DNA of 24,838 nt from Desulfobacterales bacterium (lineage in GTDB: Bacteria > Desulfobacterota > Desulfobacteria > Desulfobacterales > JAFDCJ01). Shown piece by piece: positions 1 through 8,599 of this stretch. The position numbers and the translations under genes were made by a program. The DNA lies in contig CP070771.1 of NCBI GenBank assembly GCA_020345785.1, positions 4,892,223 through 4,917,060 on the forward strand. The letters are read 5' to 3'. The stretch's first letter is position 1. The number at the start of each line of letters is the position of its first letter. The notes under the pieces are model-generated. The model saw only the letters and a program-made list of their open reading frames with translations. It was not told the DNA's origin and searched no databases.

Positions 1-32
1 CCGGTAAAAGAAATTCGGCATTACCCGTCACG

Positions 33-62
33 CCAACGCTCCAGTATTCCAATGCTCCGGCC
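33..62. repeat. Degenerate 8-nt-period repeat after the FGGY kinase stop
   Basis: Three successive octamers can be read, CAACGCTC, CAGTATTC and CAATGCTC. They lie directly beyond the stop codon of the minus-strand kinase gene. The pattern has the same character as other intergenic repeats in this window but its own motif. Any opposing arm would lie outside the window. Confidence 0.55.
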
Positions 63-63
63 T

Positions 64-1626
64 TTATTTCGGATATCCGGTAATTTCCCGGATGCGTTCA
101 TACAAGGGTTTCAGACGCCGGTACATTTTCTTGTAAACGTCATGATAAAGGGCGTCATAGAGTCGGTGGTTTTTTAGAGTCGGTTCGAACACTTCACCCA
201 CGTGCGTCATGGCTTTGACCGCCGGCTTAAAATCGGGATGCAGCCCGAGGGCAACGGCCGCATCGATCGCCGCGCCGAGACCGGATGTTTCGTAGAGGTG
301 TGGCCGGGCGGTCGGCATCCCGAAAACATCTGCGGTTATCTGCATGGCATGACGGCTCTGGCTGCCGCCGCCCGAAACCCGCAGACTCGTAATCGGCGTG
401 CGGCTGCGCTTCTCAATACGCTCCTTGCCCTCCCGTAAGGCGTAGGCCAGGCCTTCTAATATGGAGCGGTACAGATGAGCCCGGGTATGCACATCTCCGA
501 AACCGATCACCGCACCTTTAGCTTCCGGGCCGGGAGATTTTACGCCGGGTGTCCAGTAAGGCTGCAGCATCAAACCCATCGAACCCGGTTCGATGTCGTC
601 CACCAGCCGGTCAAACAGCGCTTCCGGGGAAAGTTCCGATTCGGTTGCCTGCTGCATCTCTGGATGGCCGAACTGCTGCTTGAACCAGTTGACCATCCAA
701 TAGCCCCGGTATACCTGGACTTCCAGGGTGTAATAACCCGGAACCGCGGAAGGGTAGGGCGGTATCAGGGCAATGGGTTCCACATATTTTTTGTGCGTGA
801 CATTAATGGTGGCCGTCGTGCCGTAACTAATACAGCCGACGTTGGATTCGAGGCTGCCGGAACCGATCACTTCACAGGCTTTGTCGGCTGCGGCCGCTAC
901 CAGCGGCAGTCCCTCGGGAATGCCGGTTGCGGCCGCCGCCGCGGAGCTGATGGTGCCGAGTATTCGGCCAGGCGGTATCAGTTCCGGCATCATGGCAGGA
1001 TTGATAGCCGGCAGAACCCGCCATTTCCAATCCCACCAGGCGGACAGGCGTTGGCGCTTGTAATCGAAGGGAATGTAGCCGACCTGGCATCCGATCGAAT
1101 CGACAAATTTTCCAATCAGTCGATAAGTCAAAAAGCCCGAAAGAAGGAGGTATTTGTGCGTCTTTTGCCAGATTTCGGGCTGATAGGTGCTGATCCAGTT
1201 GGCTTCGGCTTCCGCCTGCAGGTAGGCGACGGTCCTGCGCAGGCCGGCGATACGGAAAACAAGCCCCCACAAACCGCCGACCGGCGGCTGGCCGTAGGTC
1301 CTGCGTTGGTCCAGCCACAGCATTGCCGGTCGCAAAGGTCTGCCGTTAACATCGACATTGATGACGGTGGCGCGCTGGGTGGTCAGGGCCAGGCCGGCAA
1401 CACGATTGGTATAGTCATGGTTTTGCCGCCAAAGCCCTTGGCAGGCCTGACAGAGTGCCTGCCAGAAGACATCCGGATCCTGTTCGGCCCAGGCCGGATG
1501 ATCAGAAAAATAAGGTTCAAAGGCAATAATTTCCTTGGCTACCAGCTGACCTTCAAGGTCAAAGACCAAAGCTTTCAAGCTCTGGGTACCGTTGTCGATG
1601 GCCAGCAGGAGGTCTTTATTGCTCAT
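64..1626 (-). CDS. FGGY-family carbohydrate/polyol kinase
   Basis: This is a 520-residue ATP-dependent sugar or polyol kinase of the FGGY (glycerol/xylulose/ribulose kinase) family, cytoplasmic. The N-terminal ATPase fold opens with the phosphate motif DNGTQSLK (residues 11-18). TTQR...WLDQR (82-108) is the substrate-side motif. [11 protein letters not shown] (245-255) carries the probable catalytic Asp248. SGGGSQS (418-424) followed by QITAD is the C-terminal adenosine-binding motif. The length is normal for the family. Start is ATG with a weak AAGGTG upstream. It is the last of three minus-strand genes after an AGPS-like oxidase and glpD, so glycerol, dihydroxyacetone or an alkylglycerol are the contextual substrate candidates. 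Sequence alone does not settle glycerol against xylulose specificity. Family assignment is firm; substrate is open. Confidence 0.9.
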   Translation of the reverse strand: MSNKDLLLAIDNGTQSLKALVFDLEGQLVAKEIIAFEPYFSDHPAWAEQDPDVFWQALCQACQGLWRQNHDYTNRVAGLALTTQRATVINVDVNGRPLRPAMLWLDQRRTYGQPPVGGLWGLVFRIAGLRRTVAYLQAEAEANWISTYQPEIWQKTHKYLLLSGFLTYRLIGKFVDSIGCQVGYIPFDYKRQRLSAWWDWKWRVLPAINPAMMPELIPPGRILGTISSAAAAATGIPEGLPLVAAAADKACEVIGSGSLESNVGCISYGTTATINVTHKKYVEPIALIPPYPSAVPGYYTLEVQVYRGYWMVNWFKQQFGHPEMQQATESELSPEALFDRLVDDIEPGSMGLMLQPYWTPGVKSPGPEAKGAVIGFGDVHTRAHLYRSILEGLAYALREGKERIEKRSRTPITSLRVSGGGSQSRHAMQITADVFGMPTARPHLYETSGLGAAIDAAVALGLHPDFKPAVKAMTHVGEVFEPTLKNHRLYDALYHDVYKKMYRRLKPLYERIREITGYPK

Positions 1627-1786
1627 TGAACACCTTGAATTCCATGTCTAATGCCGTGCTCCGACCCGCTATCGGAAACTAAAACCGAATTGACGATTGA
1701 AAATTGGAGGAAGGCCGTCATTTTATTCCGAACAACGTTTAAACTCAATTTTAATTATATTGGGCAATTCCGGCTGGCCGGGGTTT

Positions 1787-3424
1787 TTAGCTGGTCGACC
1801 TGAATTTACGATAAAGCGCGCTTAACGCCGTTTTCAGGGTTTTGAAGGAAATAATCTTGAGTTCGGCGCGTCTTGAGGGCAGATTGTGGACCTGATGCCA
1901 CAGCGCGATATAGATCCTGAGTTCCTTTTTCCAGCGTCGGCGGTCCCAGGGCAAAACATCTTTACAAATTTTTTGAACCCGTTTTAAATATCGTTTTCCG
2001 CCCTCCGGTGTCAACAGACCGATGCGAACCCGCCGCAGCAACAGATCGCCGAGGTGCCTGATCTTTTCATGCTGAGCCACATGCGGCAGCTCCGCCCAGA
2101 GGGTGTGAGTGCCTGGAATTGTTTCAAGATTTTCGAGTTCGGCCGCCTGTACGATGGTGTCGGCTGCACCGCCGTAGCGGCCGTAGAGACGACGCCAGGT
2201 TTGCAGGGGCAATCCGAAATCATTTTCCGGAGCGGACGGCACTTGGGCGAATGCCGGTTCTTTGCTGCTGATCTCGGATCCGGAGGGCAGAAACGGTTTG
2301 GCCGCCTTGAGCGCATCCCGCGCAAGCTTGCGAAACGTTGTCAGCTTGCCGCCGGTGACGGTGATCAGCCCCCGGTCGACCCACACAACGTGTTCACGGG
2401 ATTCATCCGAAGGTTTGAGTTTGCCTTCGCTGAGCACCGGTCGGATGCCGGCAAAAGCCGAAATGCAATCATTTAAGCTGATATTCAAGGCAGGAAAGAT
2501 GGCGTGGATGCCTGCCATCAGGTAGGTCACTTCCGCTTCCGTGATGTGGGGAACCGACGTTAATTCTTCCCTGTGATCGATGTCGGTTGTGCCGACCAGA
2601 ACGGCCCCTTCCCATGGGACGGCAAACACCGCACGGCCATCGGTCGGATGGATAAAACTGAAACCCTCTTTCAGCGGCAGTATCTCAGATGGAAACACCA
2701 GGTGGCTGCCGCGCAGCGGCCGCAGATGCCGCTGAGGATCGGGTGAGGGATGCAGTTTTTCAGCCCAACAACCGGTGGCGTTGATGACGGCCTTGGCCAA
2801 AAGCTTTGTTTTCTCAACAGTTTCAACGTCTTCGGCTTCGATGCCCACCACGTGGCCGTCACCGTTGCGCAGAATGCTGGTGACCCGGGTATAATTCAGG
2901 GCTTTGGCACCGACCTCGACTGATTCGTTGATCAACCGCAACACCATGCGTGAATCATCGACCTGGGCATCAAGGTAATGAAAGCCTCCTTTTAGACCGG
3001 TCGGATTTAGGAAGGGCAGTTTTTTCAGGAGCTCGTCGGTTTTCAGGAACTGGTGCTGGCGCTCACCGGCCATGATATCGTAAATGGTCAGGCCGACACT
3101 CAGAATTTTCTTACCGGGTCTCTGTTCTTCGTATACGGGCAACAAAAAGCCCAACGGTTCAACCAGTCCGGGCGCTTCGGCCAGGAGGCGGTCGCGCTCT
3201 TCCACCGCAATTTTGGTCATTAGAAAATGCCCTTCTTTGATGTAGCGCAAGCCGCCGTGCACCAGTTTTGACGAGCGGCTGGAAGTGCCCCAGGCAAAGT
3301 CATTTTGTTCGATCAGGACGACCGCCAGACCCATGCGCGCCCCTTCCCGCAGGATGCCGGCACCGGTGATGCCCCCGCCGATGACAATCAAATCCCAGGT
3401 TTTGGGTAGGTCTTTCAGGTTCAC
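1787..3424 (-). CDS. glpD: Glycerol-3-phosphate dehydrogenase, FAD-dependent (GlpD/GlpA type)
   Basis: This 545-residue protein oxidises sn-glycerol 3-phosphate to dihydroxyacetone phosphate and, in this family, passes electrons to membrane quinone. It would act as a peripheral membrane flavoprotein. The FAD Rossmann motif VIGGGITGAGI lies at residues 14-24. The family signature GTSSRSSKLVHGGLRYI is at 46-62, AGIRPV (probable substrate-phosphate Arg328) at 325-330, and the second FAD-contact motif TGGKLTTFRKLA at 357-368. The remaining roughly 150 residues match the helical C-terminal domain of this family. The start is GTG, with AAAGGGA upstream at good spacing. It lies between the AGPS-like gene (151 bp upstream) and the FGGY kinase (160 bp downstream), all on one strand. 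Kinase plus GlpD gives glycerol to DHAP; the AGPS-like neighbour suggests a link to ether-lipid precursors. Confidence 0.92.
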   Translation of the reverse strand: MNLKDLPKTWDLIVIGGGITGAGILREGARMGLAVVLIEQNDFAWGTSSRSSKLVHGGLRYIKEGHFLMTKIAVEERDRLLAEAPGLVEPLGFLLPVYEEQRPGKKILSVGLTIYDIMAGERQHQFLKTDELLKKLPFLNPTGLKGGFHYLDAQVDDSRMVLRLINESVEVGAKALNYTRVTSILRNGDGHVVGIEAEDVETVEKTKLLAKAVINATGCWAEKLHPSPDPQRHLRPLRGSHLVFPSEILPLKEGFSFIHPTDGRAVFAVPWEGAVLVGTTDIDHREELTSVPHITEAEVTYLMAGIHAIFPALNISLNDCISAFAGIRPVLSEGKLKPSDESREHVVWVDRGLITVTGGKLTTFRKLARDALKAAKPFLPSGSEISSKEPAFAQVPSAPENDFGLPLQTWRRLYGRYGGAADTIVQAAELENLETIPGTHTLWAELPHVAQHEKIRHLGDLLLRRVRIGLLTPEGGKRYLKRVQKICKDVLPWDRRRWKKELRIYIALWHQVHNLPSRRAELKIISFKTLKTALSALYRKFRSTS

Positions 3425-3575
3425 TTGTAGTTCCCTTTGTCAGATAACAGAGGTGAGACGACAGAAAACAGACTTTGAAGTCGAAGGTCTGAAACAGGTC
3501 AAATATATGTGAAACGACAGTTTATACGCTTCTATTTAATTCCGCAATCCGCAATCTTTTATTCTGTCATCTGCC
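3425..3575. repeat. Inverted short-period repeat arms between the AGPS-like gene and glpD
   Basis: In the minus-strand reading direction the repeat begins directly at the AGPS-like stop codon, with GGCAGATGACAGAAT followed by tandem GATTGCG units. An oppositely oriented arm built from CAGA units (CAGATAACAGAGG, GACAGAAAACAGAC) lies at about 3440-3472, near the glpD start. The two arms can partly pair. The function is unknown; an mRNA 3'-end hairpin or processing signal is one possibility. Confidence 0.5.
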
Positions 3576-5171
3576 TCAAGGCAGCAATTTATCCGGATTC
3601 ATGCGCCGGTCCGGGTCGAGATGGTCGAAGATTGTTTGCAGCACCGCGACGCCGATCTCCCCTTTTTCGGCAGCAAGGTGTTTTCGATGGTCTGTGCCGA
3701 CCCCATGCTGATGCGATATGGTTCCGCCGGCCGACACAACAGCCCGGCTGGCGGCCTGTTTCAAGTGCTGCCAATATTCAAGGGTCAGATCGGGAGTTTC
3801 CGACAGCCGAAAAACAAAGGTTGTGTAGATGCTGGAGCCGCTCGGATAAACATGCGAAAGGTGCGAGAAGACATGTACACTTTGGTTGTAAGCATTCGAA
3901 GCTTCTTTTATCGCTTTTTCTATAGTCTGCATGACCGGCGTCACGTTGTCCCAGGTGACGGCAGTCTCCAGCGTATCTACCGCATAGCCCAGGTCCCAGA
4001 GGGTGTTGCGCAAGTAAGCGGCGCGGAAGCGTCTTTTCTGCCAGGCCCGGCCCATGGGTTTGCCGATACAAACCCCTTTGTGACGGCGGACAATGGACAA
4101 TGCCGCCCGGCGTGCCGCCTTTGTCGATCGTCGCGATCCAGTAAATCCAATCAGAGCCATGCATGCATCTGTGTCCGGCATGCCGCGAATACCCAAGTAG
4201 CGGTTGAGCAGTGCCATTTGGCTTTCATGGCCGGCAAGTGCTAAATTTGTCTTTGTTTCCGCTGGATTGCTCATACGTACCATTGAAATGGCAATATCGC
4301 TTCCGGCAATGGTGTGTATCGCCTGCCGGCCCTGTTCCCAGGATGGAAAGAAAATCCCATGGACGTCGTCTTTTTCCGGCAAGGGTGAGATCCTGACGAT
4401 AACGTTGGTCAACACGCCCATTTTTCCTTCCGAACCCAACATGATCTGGCGCAAATCAGGTCCGGCGGCTGATGCCGGAAACGGAGGAAAAATAAGGGAA
4501 CCGCGGGGAGTCAATACTTCCCCACCCGCAAAAAGGTCCTCGATGCGGCCGTAGTGAGCAGACTGTTGGCCGCTGGAACGGGTGGCAACCCAGCCTCCCA
4601 GCGAAGAATATTCAAAAGATTGCGGAAAATGTCCCAGCGTAAATCCGCCGGCGTTGAGCTGCTGCTCAATCTGAGGCCCGCGAATTCCGGCTTCAAAAAC
4701 TGCCAGACGGTTGTCGCTTTCAATACGGATTAAGCGGTTGAGCCGCTCAAGGGACAAACTGAGAACCGGCCGATCGGCGGCCGGCACCGAGAGCTGCCCG
4801 ACCACGCTGGTGCCGCCCCCGTAAGGAATGACGATGATGTCTTGCTCGGCGGACAGCTTTAACAGTTGTTGAACCTCCTGAATGTCGGTCGGCTGGGCTA
4901 CACCATCCGGAAACCGCGGCAGTGTGCCACCCCGCAGACCGATGCAGTCCGGCAGACTCTGGCCATGGGCGTGATCAAGCCTTAATTTAGCGTCAAATGA
5001 AATCAGGGGGTGCGGGGTCAGACGCGGTTGCGGCATCCGAGCGATGAGCTTTTCAAGAGGATAATCCTGCCGAACCTTTCCTTCACCGATCGAATTTATC
5101 AAAAATTCAATGGCTTGCGGAGGAAGATCTATTTTAATATTTTCGTCGCCCCAGCCGTTCCAGCGTTGCAT
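3576..5171 (-). CDS. Alkyldihydroxyacetonephosphate synthase-like FAD-binding oxidase
   Basis: This 531-residue flavoprotein belongs to the VAO/FAD-linked oxidase family and most resembles alkylglycerone-phosphate synthase (AGPS). AGPS swaps the acyl group of acyl-DHAP for a fatty alcohol to make the ether bond. AGPS-like marks are the N-terminal RWNGWG (residues 3-8), the FAD loop PYGGGTSVVG (116-125), Arg299 in VRMSNP (matching the catalytic Arg of AGPS), Tyr449 in SIYTTFVF, and HQHGVG (487-492) at the His-rich active site. The C-terminal DPDRRMNPDKLLP is typical of the wider family. Start is ATG. It is the first gene of the minus-strand trio with glpD and an FGGY kinase. D-lactate or glycolate dehydrogenase-like activity is the main alternative, but RWNGWG, Arg299 and Tyr449 favour AGPS chemistry. 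No acyltransferase for acyl-DHAP is visible here. Confidence 0.8.
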   Translation of the reverse strand: MQRWNGWGDENIKIDLPPQAIEFLINSIGEGKVRQDYPLEKLIARMPQPRLTPHPLISFDAKLRLDHAHGQSLPDCIGLRGGTLPRFPDGVAQPTDIQEVQQLLKLSAEQDIIVIPYGGGTSVVGQLSVPAADRPVLSLSLERLNRLIRIESDNRLAVFEAGIRGPQIEQQLNAGGFTLGHFPQSFEYSSLGGWVATRSSGQQSAHYGRIEDLFAGGEVLTPRGSLIFPPFPASAAGPDLRQIMLGSEGKMGVLTNVIVRISPLPEKDDVHGIFFPSWEQGRQAIHTIAGSDIAISMVRMSNPAETKTNLALAGHESQMALLNRYLGIRGMPDTDACMALIGFTGSRRSTKAARRAALSIVRRHKGVCIGKPMGRAWQKRRFRAAYLRNTLWDLGYAVDTLETAVTWDNVTPVMQTIEKAIKEASNAYNQSVHVFSHLSHVYPSGSSIYTTFVFRLSETPDLTLEYWQHLKQAASRAVVSAGGTISHQHGVGTDHRKHLAAEKGEIGVAVLQTIFDHLDPDRRMNPDKLLP

Positions 5172-5351
5172 GGCAGCCTTCCCAATTTTTAGTGAAACCG
5201 TTGCGCCTCAGGGAATACATCGGGTTACGGGTTGCTGGGCGGGTTTGATGGGTGATCCGGATAAAGCTTCATTGTCTGTTTCCTTTTTTTACCGGATAAA
5301 AACCATACCAGTTGATCGTCAAAGGGTCAAGGCAATTGATGCTGATGCTGA

Positions 5352-5465
5352 CGCCATTCATAAGCCACCGGTTTGGCCGATGAGAATTGAAAAGGTTTTA
5401 CCGTCACAGCGGGAGTAATTTTCGGCAGACTCAACGGGAACGATGTCGGTGGCATATGAATGGAG
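5352..5465. repeat. Palindromic intergenic element, copy 1
   Basis: This 114 bp element begins CGCCATTCATAAGCCACCGG and ends with the near-complement TCGGTGGCATATGAATGGAG. The interior shares GCCGATGA.AATTGAAAAGG and CAGCGG.AG with the copies at 12223 and 20357. All three copies lie in the same orientation. Just outside, AAAGAATTTGGG followed by a T run (to about 5495) is also shared with copy 3, so the conserved unit may be longer on the right. It resembles a MITE or a structured-RNA repeat; no ORF lies inside. Confidence 0.8.
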
Positions 5466-5601
5466 ATAAGATAAAGAATTTGGGTTTATTTTTTCGTGAT
5501 AAAGTTTTGTCTGCCGGCCTGGCAATCAGTATTTCATTGGAATTTTACAGATTTAAACACTTTACAAAGAAAGAACCATGATTACCATTAAAGCCAAAAA
5601 G

Positions 5602-5644
5602 CGCTCGTTCGGCGGGTGAATCGGAATTGTTTGCCGAACGAGCG
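5602..5644. other. Perfect 12-bp inverted repeat upstream of rdgB
   Basis: CGCTCGTTCGGC (5602-5613) is repeated exactly as its reverse complement GCCGAACGAGCG (5633-5644), with a 19-nt loop. No T run follows on the plus strand, so it is not a canonical intrinsic terminator. It lies 33 bp before the chosen rdgB start and could be a 5'-UTR hairpin or an operator. Confidence 0.55.
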
Positions 5645-5676
5645 GATTGTTTTCGAAAGCTTTGAGTGAGGTCCTC

Positions 5677-6330
5677 ATGCCGGATAAAACGATGCTGGTT
5701 ATTGCCACCAGCAATCCCGGAAAGTCAGCCGAAATTAGAGATCTTTTGGAAGGTTTTCCGATTATCATCAAAGACCTTAATGACTTCGGTCCGATTCCGC
5801 AGGTGGAGGAAGACGGGGACACGTTCGATGATAATGCGTACAAGAAAGCCAGCTTCGTTTCAAAGGTGTTGGGTTTGCCGGCCCTGGCGGATGACTCCGG
5901 GCTTGTAGTGGAAGCATTGGGCGGGGCTCCGGGAGTTTATTCGGCCCGGTATGCCGGCGATAAGGCTACCGACGAACAGCGCTATACCAAGCTGCTCGAA
6001 GAGATGAAGGGCCAGACCAACCGCAAAGCCGCTTTTGAATGCGTCATCTCGATTGCGGTTCCCCCGGGACCGGCGCTGACGTATGAGGCCCGCTGCGAAG
6101 GATTGATTGCTGAGAAACCGGCTGGAGACAACGGCTTCGGCTATGATCCGATTTTTTATTACCCGCCCCTGAAAAAAACGTTTGCCCAGCTGACTCGCGA
6201 AGAAAAGAGTCGCGTCAGCCACCGCGGCAAAGCACTGCGGGAACTTAGGAATGAATTTGACAAAGTTTTGACTTGGATCCGTCAAAACATGCCGGTTCAG
6301 GCAAAATTCGGTTGCCAACATGATCACTAG
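5677..6330 (+). CDS. rdgB: XTP/dITP pyrophosphatase (RdgB/HAM1 family)
   Basis: This cytoplasmic nucleotide-pool sanitising enzyme hydrolyses dITP, XTP and ITP to monophosphates plus pyrophosphate, keeping deaminated purines out of DNA and RNA. With this start it has 217 residues; the usual length is about 200. Family motifs are IATSNPGKSAEI (9-20), EEDGDTFDDNA (44-54), ALADDSGLVVEALGG (69-83, with the catalytic Asp pair), GVYSARYAG (86-94), GDNGFGYDPIF (150-160) and SHRGKAL (181-187). I chose the ATG at 5677 because GTGAGG lies 5 bp upstream. A TTG at 5647 would add ten residues with no family match, and an ATG at 5692 would also keep the core. It is followed by an inverted-repeat gap before pckG. 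Confidence 0.95.
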   Translation: MPDKTMLVIATSNPGKSAEIRDLLEGFPIIIKDLNDFGPIPQVEEDGDTFDDNAYKKASFVSKVLGLPALADDSGLVVEALGGAPGVYSARYAGDKATDEQRYTKLLEEMKGQTNRKAAFECVISIAVPPGPALTYEARCEGLIAEKPAGDNGFGYDPIFYYPPLKKTFAQLTREEKSRVSHRGKALRELRNEFDKVLTWIRQNMPVQAKFGCQHDH

Positions 6331-6540
6331 ATGAAGGGGTTCAGAGGTTCAGGGGTTCAGGGGTTTAAGGTTTAGCGGGTCAGAGATTCAAGGTTCATGC
6401 TGAAATTTTAGCTGTTACCATAATTGCGAAAAGAGCTCGATGAGGCGTCACGTATTATTTGTTATTCGTTATCAGATAAGGTTTGTGAATTTCTAACATC
6501 TGAACCCAGAACCTTTGAACCTTTAAATTTTTTGACCCCG
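6331..6540. repeat. Inverted 8-nt-period repeat arms between rdgB and pckG
   Basis: Starting five bases after the rdgB stop, GTTCAGAG, GTTCAGGG, GTTCAGGG and degenerate derivatives run to about 6400. An opposite-strand arm (TGAACCC, AGAACCTT, TGAACCTT) lies at about 6499-6530. The arms could fold into a long imperfect stem. The repeat motif resembles that at 19962-20117 and at 14160-14195. Confidence 0.6.
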
Positions 6541-6621
6541 GCATGATATAGTGATAGGCTGAAAAAGCACTATTCGATTAAAATCAGATTTACTGGCGAA
6601 ATAACATTGGGAGAATTAGAA

Positions 6622-8592
6622 ATGGGACCTAGAAAAGACGTCATTGACATCGTGACTGAATTAGGCGGAATCAGAACTGCGGAGGCCGCAGACAAATTAT
6701 TCGAACAACGCGTGGCAGCGGACCAGTTAACCAAATTAAACCGGATCAGAAACGAAGCGGTGCGGATGAAAATAGCCAACGCCATCCTTCTTTGCGACCC
6801 GGACAGGGTGTTTATCGATACAGGCTCAGCTGAAGACCGGCAATTTATCAAAGAACTGTCTCTTAAGAAAGGTGAGGAAAAAACTCTGCCAATGGAGAAC
6901 CACACCATCCATTTTGACCTTAAACAGGAACAGGGGCGCATTATCGACCGCACATTTTACATCAGCAATGAGGGCGAAGAGGTCAATTCGCTCGCCAAAG
7001 CAATGAACCGCCGGGAAGCCTTTAAAGACATTCAAGATAAAATGACGGGCATCATGCGGGGCAAAATTATGATGATCGGCTTTTATCTGCGCGGTCCGGT
7101 GGGGGCACCGGCCTCGAATCCGGCGGTGGAAATATCAAGCTCAACCTATGTCATGCACAGTGCCGATATTCTGTACCGCAATGTCTATGCCGCTTTTGAC
7201 CAGGAAGTAGAAAAGTTGGAACATTTTTACACCAACATTCACAGCGAGGGATTGAATCGGCCCGAAGATTTGCCCAATGCCCGGGTATTCATGGATCGCA
7301 GCCATCTGACCACCTACAGTTTCAATTGCACCTATGCCGGCAACACGTTGTTGATGAAAAAGGGAAACCACCGGTTCTCCGTCGACCGCGCGGTTTATGA
7401 AAAAAGGGCCGAACAGGTGGCCGAGCACATGTTTATCACCGGTATCGAAGGACCCGGCGGCCGGATTACCTGGATGATCGGCGCGGCGCCGAGCGGCTGC
7501 GGCAAGACCACGTCGGCCATGGCAGGAGACCATTTTGTGGGTGATGACCTGGCGCAGTGCTGGATTGCCGAAGACGGTTCCATTCGATCCATCAACCCGG
7601 AGAAAGGCATTTTCGGAATCGTTGAAGATGTGAATTGGGAGGGCGATCCGAAACTGATGGAATGTCTTCGCAATCCGGGTACCGAGGTAATCTGGTCCAA
7701 TGTATTGATCGATGAAAAGGGTGTGCCGCAGTGGGTCGGCAACGGTGAAGATCCGCAGCCGCAGAAAGGCGTGAATTTCCAGGGACCGTGGGAGCAGGGC
7801 ATGGTGGATGAAAAAGGCAAAAAGATACCCATGTCCCATCCAAATTCTCGCTGTACCCTTGAGAACAGGGCGCTGGGTAATTATTCCGATGAGAATGAGA
7901 ACGGTGAGGGCGTTGAAACCCGCATCATCACCTACAGCGGCCGCGACAGTGATACCATGCCGCCGGTATGGGTTGCCAAGACATCGGATGAAGGCGTTGT
8001 CATCGGCGCCTGCATCGTGTCGGCTGCCACCGCCACGGAAGTGGGCGCCACCGGTGTTCGCCGCCAACCCTGGGCAAATGCCCCGTTTATTCCGGGAGCT
8101 TTGGGAGATTACATGGCTTCGCAATTTGAATTTTTCGGCAGCAGCAAAATCGCAACGGACAAACAGCCCATTATGGCCGGATTAAATTACTTTCTGACTC
8201 ACGAAGCGCGGGGCGGAGATTCCAAGAAGCTGCTCGGCGAGAAAAAGGATGTCAAGGCCTGGATGGCTTGGCTGGAGAGAAGGGCCCACCAGGAAGTCGA
8301 TGCGATCGACACGCCCATCGGGTATTTGCCCAAATACAAAGATCTGAAAGAATTGTTCAAGTCTAAAATCGATAAAGAATATCCCGCAGACTTGTATGAA
8401 AAGCATTTTTCGCTTTACATCGACAATATCATCGATAGGATCGACCTTCAGATTGAAGCCTACGGCAAAGAGAAGAATATTCCCCAAAGGCTATTCGACA
8501 TTTTGAAGAATCAAAGGCAGGAGCTTGAAGCTTTAAAAGATAAATATGGTCCGATCGTTGCCCCGAAGCAGCTGGAAGAGATGAATAGCTGA
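6622..8592 (+). CDS. pckG: Phosphoenolpyruvate carboxykinase (GTP-type), divergent
   Basis: This cytoplasmic enzyme interconverts oxaloacetate and PEP, for gluconeogenesis from acetyl-CoA-derived C4 acids or for anaplerosis. The ATG at 6622 (GGGAGA about 8 bp upstream) gives 656 residues, longer than the usual roughly 600. GTP-PEPCK marks are RGPVGAPASNPAVE (157-170), the AGNTLLMKK lysine pair (Lys246/247), AEHM with His269, the kinase-1a loop APSGCGKTT (289-297) with the mobile-loop Cys, VGDDLA (306-311) and HPNSR (Arg410). The loop reads PSGCGKT rather than the common PSACGKT. The region that binds guanine in classical enzymes (normally MRPFFGYNFG) reads WANAPFIPGALG here (484-495), so nucleotide specificity is uncertain. 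The C-terminus has an added Lys/Glu-rich helical stretch. It appears to be a stand-alone gene flanked by repeats. Confidence 0.88.
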   Translation: MGPRKDVIDIVTELGGIRTAEAADKLFEQRVAADQLTKLNRIRNEAVRMKIANAILLCDPDRVFIDTGSAEDRQFIKELSLKKGEEKTLPMENHTIHFDLKQEQGRIIDRTFYISNEGEEVNSLAKAMNRREAFKDIQDKMTGIMRGKIMMIGFYLRGPVGAPASNPAVEISSSTYVMHSADILYRNVYAAFDQEVEKLEHFYTNIHSEGLNRPEDLPNARVFMDRSHLTTYSFNCTYAGNTLLMKKGNHRFSVDRAVYEKRAEQVAEHMFITGIEGPGGRITWMIGAAPSGCGKTTSAMAGDHFVGDDLAQCWIAEDGSIRSINPEKGIFGIVEDVNWEGDPKLMECLRNPGTEVIWSNVLIDEKGVPQWVGNGEDPQPQKGVNFQGPWEQGMVDEKGKKIPMSHPNSRCTLENRALGNYSDENENGEGVETRIITYSGRDSDTMPPVWVAKTSDEGVVIGACIVSAATATEVGATGVRRQPWANAPFIPGALGDYMASQFEFFGSSKIATDKQPIMAGLNYFLTHEARGGDSKKLLGEKKDVKAWMAWLERRAHQEVDAIDTPIGYLPKYKDLKELFKSKIDKEYPADLYEKHFSLYIDNIIDRIDLQIEAYGKEKNIPQRLFDILKNQRQELEALKDKYGPIVAPKQLEEMNS

Positions 8593-8599
8593 AAAACCT

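Larger units (their letters stand above)
5172..5676. other. Divergent intergenic region (AGPS-like / rdgB)
   Basis: This 505 bp stretch separates divergently read genes and must hold promoters for both. It contains copy 1 of the 114 bp palindromic element (5352-5465) and a perfect 12-bp inverted repeat (5602-5644). I see no convincing protein gene and no promoter I can name with confidence. Confidence 0.6.

Noticed and set aside
475..1629. A 384-residue plus-strand ORF opposite the FGGY kinase
   Set aside because: It is antisense to a gene with complete family motifs, its translation shows no domain, and it is rich in Arg, Gly and Asp as expected of a shadow frame.
1765..1790. Possible intrinsic terminator after glpD (CCGGCCAGCCGG)
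   Set aside because: The stem can be only 4 bp with a 4-nt loop and no T run follows on the minus strand.
7141..8124. A 327-residue minus-strand ORF opposite pckG
   Set aside because: It lies entirely within the catalytic part of pckG, has a His/Gly/Ile-rich shadow composition and no recognisable motif.
6622..8592. PPi-dependent PEPCK as the identity of pckG
   Set aside because: PPi-type enzymes are over 1000 residues. This one is 656 and keeps the GTP-type kinase loop and HPNSR, so only the nucleotide specificity is left open.
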